Assembly: GCA_015680685.1 (NCBI GenBank)
Contig: MNCI01004656.1
Coordinates: forward strand, 1,626,985 to 1,690,984
Source: Gnetum montanum
Lineage: Eukaryota > Streptophyta > Gnetopsida > Gnetales > Gnetaceae
Direction of reading: 5' to 3'
DNA: 64,000 bases
The notes below the pieces were generated by a model, which did no database searches, was not told the DNA's origin, and saw only the letters and a list, made by a program, of their open reading frames with translations. Shown one piece after another: positions 51,328 to 62,046 of the stretch. The first letter of the stretch is position 1. Each line of letters opens with the position of its first letter. Position numbers and translations under genes: made by a program.

Positions 51328-51829
51328 GGGTTCAGAAGGTAGTTACATTCAAAATATCTTAGCTAACTTTTCTCCCAAGTAAGGAAGTTAATTACTTGCC
51401 CAACAAGTTAGGAGATTACAACTTAGGAAGTTAGGAAGTTAGGAGAAAATCATGCTAATATTGGCATGTGTAAATATTACAAATATTGCTTTTGTAAGCA
51501 ATAGCCTATAATAATTTATTTATTTATTTATTTATTAAAATAAATCCAAAATTCCCAATTTATTTTAATTAATTATTTTATTTAGAATTTTAAATACTAA
51601 ATGTCATTAAGCCCTAGTAATCCTTGTGAAAGTAATAAAATGGAAATTAACTAAATCCCTCCTTTTAGTTATACAAATATCCTGAAAATCCTAAAAATAT
51701 ATTTTTCCCTTTTTCTCAATGTCATATGTATCTCTCAAATTATGCATACCTAAATTAATTAATTTTAATTTAATTTTTTAGAGTTATAGTTAAGGGGACC
51801 TTTCTTAAAATAGCTGAAATTCAGGGTAT

Positions 51830-52690
51830 CGTGGATGCAGAGCTTACGGTGGTTCAGTCCTCTATTTTTCCATCCCTTGTTGATTTTCTCATATTATTTT
51901 AAAATAGGTGGTTGTAGCTGCATTTGACATCTAGAATAATGTCGTGTCCATTTGTTTCAACAACACCATCGAAACAGTAGACGTCGGTAGTGGCATCGTG
52001 TTTGTTTTAACCAAAGTAGGTAACGTGTTGATGTTATCTTCATCTTGGTGGACGAACATTCAGCGTAATTCCAGCATCCACTAGAAAGGTAACTATTAAT
52101 GGTGTAGGTCTCCCTGGTTAATTGTATAACCAGCAATGGTGCCACTAGATGCAGACACGTTTCTTCTCTTCCACTAAATCAAGTTCCGTTTTGACTTGTT
52201 CCACTGATGTGGGATTTCAAAGAGACTCTATGAATCCACATTTCATATGAGTTGTAGAGCTTTCGGTTCTGCCACGTTGTACCTTTCAAAACCCCATCTC
52301 TGCTGGCTTCAGCTTCCTTATCTTTTACCCATGAGTTGTGGAGTGAGGCCCTAGCCCTGGCTCTCACGCATGTGTTCAACGCCGTAGAAACGCTTGTTCA
52401 CAACACAGGCATAACTACTGCTGTTGTGGGAGATTCCTCTTCTGGTGAGAAGTAACACCTATAATGATGGAGGGTTTTGTTGAACTTGCACATCTGTCTC
52501 TGGTGCTGCTTCAGACTCCTCCTGCTTCGACAACGTCAGTACAATCCACTGCTAAACGTATCCAAACACAATTTGATGGGAAGGATAAAGAACGTTCATT
52601 CCTCCAGACTTTTTTTCCTTCAGTTGCAGCAAGAGATGCTTGGGCTGCGTTTAAATGTCTATCTTGGAATTTCTAACCTCCGAAAATGAA
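51830..52690 (+). pseudogene. Gene-like cargo in U3 of the E4 5' LTR
   Basis: This is the partner of 41840-42700. Here the last part is open: 52464-52676 reads MMEGFVELAHLSLVLLQTPP, then STAKRIQTQFDGKDKERSFL, ending FPSVAARDAWAAFKCL. The earlier parts have stops that are open in the 3' LTR. The two LTRs thus each preserve different segments of one original insert. The product is not recognised. Confidence 0.45.
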
Positions 52691-53295
52691 GGCGAAACAG
52701 AATAATACATAGTCTACAACTTCATCTAGGGGGCCATTAAATTAAATATGGGAGAAAAATTAACAGAGAAAATGACCATGATTTCATTGATCTATTCTCC
52801 ATCCTCAAAGCCACTCAATGTGGGGCACAATCTTAGCTGCAGCTATTTCATTCATTTTTTCTTGAAATACCTTGCCAATGCGTACAGTGGCTGTGAACCG
52901 CTCTTTACCGTATAAACATCCATTGAAATCTTACAATGGTGACTCCAATAAGGTTAATTTTAATTTCTTATTGTTGTATTCATGAATGGGATTGTCAGCT
53001 CTTTTTAACCAATAAAGATTTCCAATCTCTTTTCAATCTTCCCCTCACAGAGGAGCATGATAAATTTTCCTTCACCGTTGGTTCCTTGGTATCATTTGAA
53101 AGTTGAAACACTTCTGTAGCCTTTTATTAGTGTCTTCTTTTACTATATCTTCACCCAACAAACTTCCAAATGAAACCTCTAGCATTAAAATATCAATAAG
53201 ACACAACCATCATATTTTTTTATTTGAATATTTTCTTTGTCTCATTCATATTTTATCACCTTTGCTATTCCATGAAATGGCTAAATGTGCCAACA

Positions 53296-53300
53296 GTTTC
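53296..53300. repeat. Target-site duplication GTTTC, right copy
   Basis: Identical to 40082-40086, directly after the E4 5' LTR. Confidence 0.93.
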
Positions 53301-53809
53301 CCACAAGGATCTAGAGTATTTTGAATGTTTCCTAATCGAAATGCCATGTTTGAGATTTTTCCCTCCGTGACTTAGACATCTTTGACATTGTTGGGACATC
53401 TATGGTGAAAGCCCTACTTTTAGATGAGACATCCACTAATTTTGGCAGATGTTTATTTCATCCATAGACATTGATAATTCTGGGTAGACATTTAGATTAA
53501 GACACCTAAATTTTTGGGTAGATGTATATCTTGTAGATGCCAAAAATAAAAATTCCCATTTTAATAATTGGAACTTTCAAATTCCTTCAAATAAGTTAGC
53601 ATAAGTCTTGGAATCCCCTAAATTCATCAAAATGACCCAAAAACTCCTCTAAACATGCCAAAACATCCAAGAATCATCATCATAAAAAATTAACATAAGA
53701 AAACACACAAAAATAGGACACACTTGTCCAAGTCTTCTCTAAGTATGAAATGTACAAAAACAACTTGTAGGATAAGTACAAGAGAATTGGAAGAGATGCT
53801 CCTAAACCA
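53301..53809 (-). repeat. Chromovirus 5' LTR, right piece
   Basis: This resumes the match to the left LTR at ccacaaggatctagag (compare cccataaggatatgg at 34397) and ends cctaaacca. It carries its own cluster of agatgt and agacat words at 53385-53540. Confidence 0.88.
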
Positions 53810-53814
53810 TTTGA
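53810..53814. repeat. Target-site duplication TTTGA, right copy
   Basis: Matches 33863-33867. The sequence after it continues the E2 leader. Confidence 0.85.
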
Positions 53815-54023
53815 CACAACACATTAGTGTGGATTAGATTTTAGAAAAAGGAGCCTACAAATGATGTTAGAGTTGTAGGCAAAAATTACGTGACATCATT
53901 GTATTAACATTGCATATCAGTAGTACTTAGAAAAAAGAAGAAAAGAAAAATGTAAAAATGATAAAATTGCAAAAAATTAGAATGAAGAGAGAATCCTAAA
54001 AATAATGTTTAGTACTATAGAAA

Positions 54024-54040
54024 GTCTCCTTCTAGCACTA
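54024..54040 (-). other. E2 primer-binding site
   Basis: The minus strand reads TAGTGCTAGAAGGAGAC, a variant of the E4 site. Six to seven bases separate it from the putative LTR end at 54047. Confidence 0.6.
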
Positions 54041-54046
54041 GAATGA

Positions 54047-55560
54047 TGTTCTATTAGGAATCGTCATAATCAATTGAATCCTACACAACCTAACACAAAA
54101 TTGAGTAGGTAATTGATGGCCATCTAATAGTCTAGGGAAATTAAACATTTAGATAATATCCCTTAAATCAAAAGGGTGATTGGGGATCAAAGGAAAAATA
54201 TGACAATCCAAGCCAAACATTTAGAAAATTAAAAGTAAAAGTGAGTGCATGGAGATAGAAAAAGACATTGACATCGCAAGTACATCTTTAAAACAAGATG
54301 TAGTGCATGTTTTGTAAGAAAAGAGAATTAGACCTAATTCATTGTAATGTTAAACCAAGGGAAAATGTAGAAAAATAGAAGATAAACTTGTACAAGATTT
54401 GGATAATGACGAAATGAAAGAATCTAAAAGATAAAGGATAAATATGATTACAAAGAAAGATAACCTGTAGAAAAGATGTTCCAAGTGAATGTACTAGGGA
54501 TCAAGGGTGATTGAAGAGGAGTTGTATTATCCCATTATTACTCCAATTTGTACACTTGATGCAACTTCAGTAGAAACAATAGTAGATCCAATAGTTGATA
54601 AAGCAGAGGTATGGATCAAATTAGCATATTGACCTAATTCTATGTAATTTCTCCATGTGTTAGAAGGATAAAATTAAGGAGATATAGTGTTTCAACAAAG
54701 GAAAGAAATAAAAGAAGCATAGTTATTCTGCAAAGAGGTAGTGTCTTTGGAAACAATATTCCAAGTCACCAATCACAAAAAAGTTAACTACACTCAATGA
54801 AAGAAATGGTTACAAACACTAAGTAGATCTCTTAGAGTAAGCAGAATGCTAATCAAAGGTGTTAGAAAAAGCCTAATCTAGCTAATTAAAAGCTAACTCC
54901 TTTATGTTTATTAGTATCCTCCTAATTATAAGCTAAAAACATTTTGTAGATTATTTAGAAATGATGGAATGGGATCCACATAATCTTCCAAAAGCTTTTA
55001 GAAGGTTATGAATAGGAAAAATAACATGGAAAAGAAAAATTTGATGTTGGACATCAAAAGTAGAATGTGTAATGTCAAAAAGTTACTATAGACTTGATGT
55101 CAAACATCAAAATTTAATTTAACACTGAATTTCAAAAGGTGATTTGACATAAAACATCAAAAGCTAGAATCAAAATTGACACTAAAGATGACATTAAACA
55201 TCAAAACTGAAAGAAGAGCCAAAACAACATTGTAGATTATGGAAAACATTAGTTTTGGCAAGTTGAAAATAGAAATTCAAAAACCACATTGCAGATGATG
55301 TAGAATACTAAATCTAGATTATTGAAGATGGCTTTAAGTGGTGCAAAGTGATAGAATATATCCATAGCTCTATCTAATGTAGAAAAATCCAAAGTGGATA
55401 TAATAGAAAGCTCTTAATTAATCAATCATAAATCCAAATGGATGAAACAATTAGGTGGAAAATCAACAAATCCAAATGAATCAAATGTTAAATACCCTGC
55501 AAAAATTATCTATTGAAGTATTAGATTTAAAATATAATAATAAAAAAAATACATTCAATA
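54047..55560 (-). repeat. Putative E2 5' LTR
   Basis: The plus strand begins TGTTCTATTAGG next to the primer site. The far end is not located. The region around 54990-55340 is rich in gacatcaaa and acatcaaaa words and weakly matches 140-560. No coding frame is present. Confidence 0.45.
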
Positions 55561-56129
55561 GATCAACAAACTAATGGGTTGATTCCTAATAATTATTATC
55601 ACCTTTATAATGTAAGCTAAGTACCACAAAAAAACATGCGCACAAGTCTTGGTTCTATATGGTGATAATTCCAAAAAACAAAAAAATGGTAAGACCCCAA
55701 TTATGGTCTCTATCATTCCTCATGAAAAGAAAAATGAAGAAGTTTCCTCATGTGAATAAGTCATGGTGAATGATCCCAATTCACACAATACTCATTATGC
55801 TAGACTTAGTGATATTGTGAATGCCTCTTAGTAAAAGATAGAAATAATACATATATTCCTCCAAGTAAGAGAAACCCTACTCTAGCCAAATTAAACAATC
55901 AAAAAACATCATCCTAATAAATATTCAACAAAAATCAAAGGCACCTTCTATACTTAGAAGAATTAAGAAAAATTTCCAAGGAATATATATTAAATATTTA
56001 GACCAAAATCAAGTAAGAGATATTTTAAGATAACTACATGAAAAAGGACATATAGCACATTATCAGGGATAGAGCAAAAATCAACCTTTTCCATGACAAT
56101 TTTAGAATCCAAATTTCCATAAGAAAATA

Positions 56130-56560
56130 GAAGAACAATAACATAAGCATCTTGTGATAAAGCATCAGGAATGTGACTTTCATCTCTACGGACATGTTCG
56201 AACATGATAAGCTCAAATTACTTGAATAATTATAGCACATATGTCTTATATTCTCTCATTAAAGGATCATTCTCTTCATAAATGTTGTAAATTTGATTCA
56301 TAATAAGTTGTGAATTTTTGTAAATCATTAACTTTGATAGGTCGAAGTTAATATCATACTTTAATCCATGGAATAAAGCTTCATATTAAGCCATGTTGTT
56401 TGTCATGGGTTTTGAAAAATGAATGGCTTTAAGATTTGGAGCTTTCCTAGGTGGAATTAACTTAATCCTTGGACCACATCCTCATTTTGATGAGGCTTCG
56501 TCAATATTAAGTATCCATGTGTTCAAGTTATTGAAATTCAAAAGCAAGCCCTTTAATCAA
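56130..56560 (-). pseudogene. E3 aRNH domain, following protease
   Basis: The minus strand reads WILNIDEASSK, then KAIHFSKPMTNNMA, YEALFHGLKYDINFDLSKL, NSQLIMNQIYNIYEENDPLM and RDESHIPDALSQDA. This matches the plant aRNH pattern. The first Asp (NID) and last Asp (PDA) are kept, the Glu position has become a stop, and the third Asp is Asn. It lies directly after the protease, as in E4. Confidence 0.8.
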
Positions 56561-56879
56561 TATAAGCATTATCATTATCATAATTTGGATTAGTGTTTAA
56601 GGATTGGATAGTAAGGATTTCACTAATATACTTGTTCTTACAAATTTGTAGGGGATCACCATATAGGAAAGTCTTTCTATCATTCTAGTGGAAAGGTAGT
56701 GTTTAATATGAAGTTTAAAAAGTTCCCAATAAGTTTGGTAATAGGATGTGGCATTATTATGAATATAAGAGTTTAAGTTAGGTAAGAAGTCATTCATTGC
56801 ATCTGAATTTTCATCTAGATTTATTGACCAAAGTTAAGATTGATGATTTTCACAAAGTCTTTACTTTGATCTATTTATG

Positions 56880-57410
56880 TAACATGAGATTCATCTAGAC
56901 TTAGGATGACTTGACGATGAAAAGGTTTCCTTGGAATTATAACATGTTAAGATCCTCCTTTGATTGGAAGAAGGCATTCTAGAAAATCAAATCTAAAGAA
57001 ACCTCCAAATTATGGACCAAAGGTATAGGAAACCAACATTCCATAAATAGGTTTCATATTTACTACTAAGATGTCCATGTGAGATGAAAAATTAGTCTTT
57101 TTCTTTAGGTGAATTTGGATATCTTTAAGTGATTCTACTACATGGATGTTAGATCTATCAAATTGGATAACACTTTAGGTTTGCAAAATCATTTGTGCTT
57201 CTAAAGTTTTACATACCTAAAGAGGAATTAGATTTATAATAGCTCTTGAATGCATTAGAAAATTACGAACATTCTTTCGTAGTATAACTAAAGTAGTTAG
57301 GAAAGGAGGTTGACCCTTCTTGGCCTATTGGTGAAGGATGGATGTGTTAAGTATTTCATTACCATCAACAAAATGAACTTGTTTTTCATTTGTAGGGGTC
57401 TTACCTTTGT
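56880..57410 (-). pseudogene. E3 aspartic protease remnant
   Basis: The minus strand reads GQPPFLTTLVILRKNVRNFL then MHSRAIINLIPL where a DSGA active box is expected (Asp and Gly replaced). Next come FDRSNIHVVESLKDIQIHL and MKPIYGMLVSYTFGP, typical Tat protease C-terminal words. It is dead. Confidence 0.75.
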
Positions 57411-58962
57411 TTTTAGGTTCATTAATCAATCCATGTAAAATTTTATACATGGATATGTTGGGAATAACCCTTTTTAACTATTATATAAGATCATCAGTGT
57501 TCATTTTACTCCTAAGCTCAAGTTGGTTTTGGTTGGAATGATTATGGATTTGTAATGATGTTCCAGGTTGTGTTTGTTGTTGATATGTATTATTGTGATT
57601 TCATTTTCTAGGAGGGATGTATGTATTTCCTTTTGGATTACTAGAGTTATTCATGATATTACTCATCTTCCTAAATTGTGCATGTGCAGCGGTAGATTCA
57701 TTGATCATGAATTTCTCAAAGGATGTTAATGGTTCATTTTTAGTTTTACTAGGGATTTCTAGAACCATTAGTGAGGCTTTTTACTTTTGGTTCTTTTGTA
57801 ATTATTGTGTGATATCCCCATATATGGCTTGGAATTAAGGGAAAGACTTCTTAGAATGTTGTTTGGTGTTATGTAACCTATAATATTCACTAAGAGTTGC
57901 TTCTCCTAGGTTTTCATTTGCCTCGTTATGTTGATTTCATGTCTTAACATTGTTGTATTTTAATTCAAAAACCTCATTAGAAAGCTTTTGTGGGATGGTT
58001 AAGAATTGATTCATTGGCTATTGACCCTTAACTCTAGGTAAGTTAAAAGTTTGTGTAGTCTTAGGGTTAAGGATAGAGGGTATGGAGGAAGAATCAATAA
58101 TAGATTGAATTAAGGCCTTCAATTGATCATCATATAACCCAAGGTTTTGAGCAAATAAAGAAGAATAAGCATTTGGAATTTTAATATTTGATAGAGAATT
58201 GGGGATTAGAGGATTGGTTTGAAAAGGATTTAGGACTATTTTGGATTTGGGAACCTAAGCCAAGAGTTCTAAATTGGGATTGTAATGAGTTCGTGAGAGT
58301 GATTTATTCAAGTTTGACTACTTTGGACATGGATCCTTGCGAGTTAGTGATATTAGGATTAGATTTTATTGCATATCTAAATAAGGGATCTATGGTTGAG
58401 GGGAAAAAGTTTAAGATTCCTTTTGGTTGTGGTGGCATCTCACTAGGAACATACAATAATTACTCAAGAAATCTTAAATTGTAGTTTTTAATTGTTTCTT
58501 TACTATGTTTTTGGAGGCTCGTAAAGTTACTAAAAGCTATATTGGGGCTAGTAAACTTGTCAAATTTGGAGAGAAAACATGATTTATTAGTTTCAAAGGG
58601 TTAGAAACCATTTAGTTGTCATACCTTGGAAGGTAGTTAAAAAAACATATAAGCCACATCATGTTGAACTATGTTGTTGATGCTTAGTAGTGTCTCAAAA
58701 TTTTGAAGATGTTGATGAGAATCATTGAAAGAGGGATAAAAGAAAGAGAAGTGTGTTGAAGAGGTTTTGTAATTGGATTGAAGTTTTGAAAATTGAAGAG
58801 ATTGTTGACCAAAGGTTGGGTAGTATGGTTTGCCATGTTTGAACAATGTGAGGATCTAGATCTAGGTTTTATAGGAATATGACTTGGAGAATTATTGGCT
58901 AGGAAGTTTTGGCTTATTGTTTGCCTAGTTTGAGGCCTAATAGTTTCACTAGGTACAACCAT
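57411..58962 (-). pseudogene. E3 Gag remnant
   Basis: A start at 58962 opens MVVPSETIRPQTRQTISQNF, open to 58684. Later pieces include YRLHNTKQHSKKSFPQFQAI (a His-containing segment as in Tat Gag) and an Asn, Gln-rich stretch. The end FVDGNEILN leads into the protease. Several stops interrupt it. Confidence 0.65.
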
Positions 58963-59106
58963 AAACTAAGTAGACAACAAAAGATAATTTTTTAAATTTT
59001 TCTTAGATTTTCTGATTAGAGTAGAAAAGAAAAAAATGAAAGGAAATTAAAACTAGAACAAGATTGTAGAGAAATGAAAGTTGGTTGAGAAAAACCATAA
59101 TGGTGA

Positions 59107-59123
59107 CCCTCCTTCTAGTGCCA
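59107..59123 (-). other. E3 primer-binding site
   Basis: The minus strand reads TGGCACTAGAAGGAGGG, seven bases from the LTR at 59131. Confidence 0.75.
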
Positions 59124-59130
59124 AAAAGGG

Positions 59131-59790
59131 TGTTTATGTGAAACTTTGGGCCATGAAGGCACACTAATGCACAACACCCCTAAAGTTCTTAGTTTAACAA
59201 GGGCACCTTGCTTATGGGCATAGCTAGCCCAGGAATAGTCTTCAAGAAGAATAGGAAATGTGATTCATAATTTGAATAAAATCACTAAATTTGAAAATAT
59301 TAAATTATTTTCAAATAGAAATATTGAAGATGAAATAATTTAGAAAGATCATATTATTTAAAAAAATAACAAGAAATAGAGAAAAGAGAGAACTTAGTAG
59401 ATTTATTAATGACTACAAGTAGCCATGGTGGTAGTACATAGCAACTATAACAAGTGATATCAATAGCTTGTAGACCAAAACACCATCCAATAATGACTAA
59501 TAATAGCAATAACAAAAAACATTCAACCAGAAAATCACTACGTGGTGAGTTGCATGTAGCAATAGTAACACTAATATGGAGAGGAAAAAGGGATATGGGA
59601 TCAAGAGATGGTGGGATGGAATAGGAGAAGGGAAGGAAGAAGGGAAGAAGGAAAAAGATATGGAAAGAAAAAGAGAGAAGCCAAGAGACTTTGCTTTCTC
59701 CTCTATTTCTTATAATCCTCTTCATCTATGTGTATGCACTTTTATTGGCCTTACGTTCTTCTCCTTCTCCTTATTTTTGTCTTAGGAAGT
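59131..59790 (-). repeat. E3 5' LTR
   Basis: The plus strand begins TGTTTATGTGAAAC. The part to about 59620 is an inverted copy of 59850-60313. The U3 start near 59790 is not located. A GA-rich tract lies at 59570-59690. Confidence 0.65.
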
Positions 59791-59799
59791 ATAACATGG

Positions 59800-60313
59800 G
59801 TGTTTTGTGTGCATGATAACATCATTTTCCAATTCCACATCCCTTTTTCCTTTCCATATTAGTGTTGGTATTGCTGCATGAAACTCACTACCTAGTGATT
59901 TGCTACTTGGATGCTTCTTGCTATTGCTACTATTAGTTATTCTTGGATGGTGCTATTGTCTATAAGTTGTTAATACCACTTGTTGTAACTACTATTTAGT
60001 ACCACCATGACTACTTGTAGTCATTAATGAATCTACTAAGTTCTCTCTTTTCTCTGCTTCATGTTATTTTGTTTTAAATATTATGATCTTTCGAAATTAT
60101 TTCATCTTCAATATTTTTGTTTGAAAATAATTTAATATTTTTAAATTTAGAGATTTTATTTAAATTATCAATCATGTTCCTCTTCCACTGAGACTATTCC
60201 TAGGATAGCTATGCCCATAAGCAAGGTTCCCTAGGAAATAGCCTTGTCAAACGAAGAACATTAGGGGTATTGTGTGTTAGTGTGCCTTCACAGCCTAAAT
60301 TTTCACATCAACA
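59800..60313 (+). repeat. Second E3-family LTR, head-to-head
   Basis: The sense strand is plus. It shares cctttttcc, ccatattagtgtt, gactacttgtagtcattaatgaatc and gtgtgccttcac with the inverse of the E3 LTR, ending CACATCAACA. Primer site and leader follow to the right. Confidence 0.7.
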
Positions 60314-60320
60314 CCCTCTC

Positions 60321-60337
60321 TAGCACTAGAAGAAGGG
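60321..60337 (+). other. Primer-binding site of the second E3-family element
   Basis: TAGCACTAGAAGAAGGG stands seven bases after the LTR end. A leader matching the E3 leader runs to the gag start at about 60483, where E5 interrupts. Confidence 0.7.
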
Positions 60338-60483
60338 AAAAATTTATGGTTTTCCTCAACCAACTTTCATTCCTTTGTTATCTTGTGCTTAGTTTCAATT
60401 TTTTTTCTTTTCTTTCTACATTAATCAAAAAATCCAAAAGAATAAGAAAAAAGAAAATTATCTTTTGTTGTCTACTTAGTTTA

Positions 60484-62046
60484 TGTAGTGACTAAAAATC
60501 TCAACCATTGAAAAGCCAAGGATTCTCAACTGAGAACAGTCTCAACCTCAAATCCTGAGGCTTCCAAAGAAAAATGGGATTTAGGATGTCCTAGATGATC
60601 CAGTAGATCACCTAGGGACTTATGGGGGTGCAAAATGAGGTTGTGAAAAATGTAAAATTGTAGATATGAAAACTCAAACAAATATCGATTGCAGACTATA
60701 TGAAATTAAACTTAATTGAATAAATAAATAATGAGTTTAGAGATGTGTAAAAAAGTGCAAATATGAGAGAAAAAGGGGGTTCAGTTGCATGGGGATTCCA
60801 TGTACGTTGAAGCTAATAGAATCCACTTCATGATTTGGATGCTTAGTCACTCTTCATGTTATCAAACTTCCTCTACTACTACTCAAAATCTACAACATTG
60901 GTCACTATTATGGTTGAGAAATATGAAGGATTGGGGTTGCCAAAATGCTTCATGCTTTGATTTGGAAATCCCATGGGATAGCATTGACACCCAATGCTCA
61001 AAAATGCCAAGGGATGTAATAGAGGTAGTAGGGCTACAATGGTTCTATGCTAGAAGGCTCTATGAAGCTACATTTTTGCCAAGTAGCAAGAGCTCTTAAA
61101 TTCCCAAAATGATATATGCTTAAAAATGCCAAAGTATAGAACCTTGAAATGGTGTGGGGATTTGGTTTTTATAGGTTTTTGACCATGAAATGGGCTGAAA
61201 ATTTGCTACAAATGGTTGATAGATTAGGCTACAAATTTCTACCACATATAGGAGGGTAGGTGTCCAAAATCCAAGGGGGTTACCATATATGAAATGTGTC
61301 ATACCCCAATGGCCATTATGTTTATCAAAAATATTAACCTAAGCTCACCTTCCATGTTGGCTTTGCTCCTTCCAAGCTAGGTCTTCAACCTTCCATGTTG
61401 GCATTGCAAAGTTCTTGCTCGAGGGGATGTGATGTTAAAATTTTAGTCATGTTGCTAGAGGAGCTATCAACATTTGGAGGATGAAAGATCAATGCTAGGG
61501 ATGAAACTCAAGTCCTTTGATGCTAAGTATTACCTCCATTCTACACTAGGGGTTGGTGATATACATCCCCCTACATCCCTCCACATTGGTTTTAATGCCT
61601 CTACCCTAGGAGTAGATGACCCACATCCCTCCATGCTAGGGATAGGTGAGATTTACCTCCTTATGGTGTTTCCAACATATAAAATTATGTACACCTCATA
61701 AAACCCACAAAAATGTCATTTTTGGCATTCCAAAAGGCATTTTCGATCCACTAAAGCCCAAATATAAACAATAAATGACTCTTTTCACTTGAGGAATGAG
61801 GTTTTAACCACTTATGAGGCATTTGTCAACCACAAAACTATTAAACATGTGACATTACCCCTCATGGGTTATAACCTTCATATTTACAATGAAGTTTTAC
61901 CTTAGGTTTCACGGGATGGAGTTAAAAAGGTTACACAATGCAAGTTTGGTGGTGTTTCATTGGCCTCTCTTTGTTAGTATCTAAAGGATTAACCTGAGAG
62001 GCATCGACAAAGAATACAAAACACCATTACAAGTCCACCACCAACA
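60484..62046 (-). repeat. Putative 3' LTR of element E5 (1563 bp)
   Basis: The plus strand starts TGTAGTGACTAAAAATC exactly where homology with the E3 leader ends, and finishes CACCAACA. A purine tract follows on the minus strand, then a Tat integrase in the same orientation. The partner LTR is outside the window, so the ends are inferred. Confidence 0.6.
61164..61173 (-). promoter_or_regulatory. TATA box candidate in E5 LTR
   Basis: The minus strand reads TATAAAAACC in the context aaacctataaaaacc, similar to the E4-family promoter. Confidence 0.5.

Larger units (their letters stand above)
40087..53295 (-). mobile_element. Tat-lineage Ty3/gypsy element E4 with 3.2-kb LTRs
   Basis: This is the youngest layer, and its LTRs look well over 90 percent alike by eye. 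The LTRs are 40087-43305 and 50036-53295. The GTTTC duplication is perfect, and the primer site and purine tract are in place. On the minus strand the order is Gag (frame 2 by start coordinate modulo 3), then protease, aRNH, RT, gypsy RNase H and integrase. All of these pol domains are in one frame (frame 0), followed by an extra ORF. Pol lies -1 to Gag. Pol carries about ten stops but no frameshift that I can find. The RT (WLSNVVPVRKKNGDIRLCVD) and integrase resemble Tat more than Athila. Confidence 0.92.
50036..53295 (-). repeat. E4 5' LTR
   Basis: The plus strand starts TATTGGTGACCGTTTGGG and ends GTGCCAACA. It differs from the 3' LTR by scattered changes, an 18-bp duplication at 50189-50224, and a shorter C tract. 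The terminal CA of the sense strand has become TA. Confidence 0.93.
33868..53809 (-). mobile_element. Chromovirus-type Ty3/gypsy element, split by E4
   Basis: The left LTR is 33868-34908 (1041 bp), the interior 34909-39551 (4.6 kb), and the right LTR 39552-40086 plus 53301-53809 (1044 bp together). The two LTRs match in length and order once E4 is removed. The TTTGA duplication flanks the whole. A decayed initiator Met primer site sits beside the right LTR and a purine tract beside the left. The minus strand runs Gag, protease, RT, RNase H, integrase. The integrase C-terminal part (ARINDNAFEIDLP and FMFNVLDLF) and PLPIPEGIWESMSIEF resemble the CRM/Galadriel side of the chromoviruses. I see no clear chromodomain. 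Frames are heavily broken. Confidence 0.85.
30131..54040 (-). mobile_element. Tat-like element E2, body interrupted by nested insertions
   Basis: E2 consists of 30131-33867 joined to 53815-54040 and beyond. The join is shown by the TTTGA duplication (33863-33867 and 53810-53814) on either side of a chromovirus. Its primer-binding motif at 54024-54040 and putative 5' LTR beginning at 54047 set the minus orientation. The order on that strand is LTR, primer site, leader, Gag, protease. No RT or integrase is found left of 30131, so it is either truncated there or a gag-protease element. It is the oldest of the three nested layers and the most decayed. Confidence 0.7.
55561..59130 (-). mobile_element. 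Tat-like element E3, truncated
   Basis: The minus-strand order is primer site (59107), leader, Gag (from 58962), protease, aRNH. After aRNH the sequence MEKVDFCSIPDNVLYVLF resembles the E4 linker that leads to RT. RT itself is not found, probably because E2 or a deletion removed it. The 5' LTR lies to the right at 59131. Confidence 0.7.

Noticed and set aside
59131-60313. Foldback or MITE-type DNA transposon
   Set aside because: The inverted repeat includes primer-binding sites and gag leaders in the right place for two LTR retrotransposons, which explains it better.
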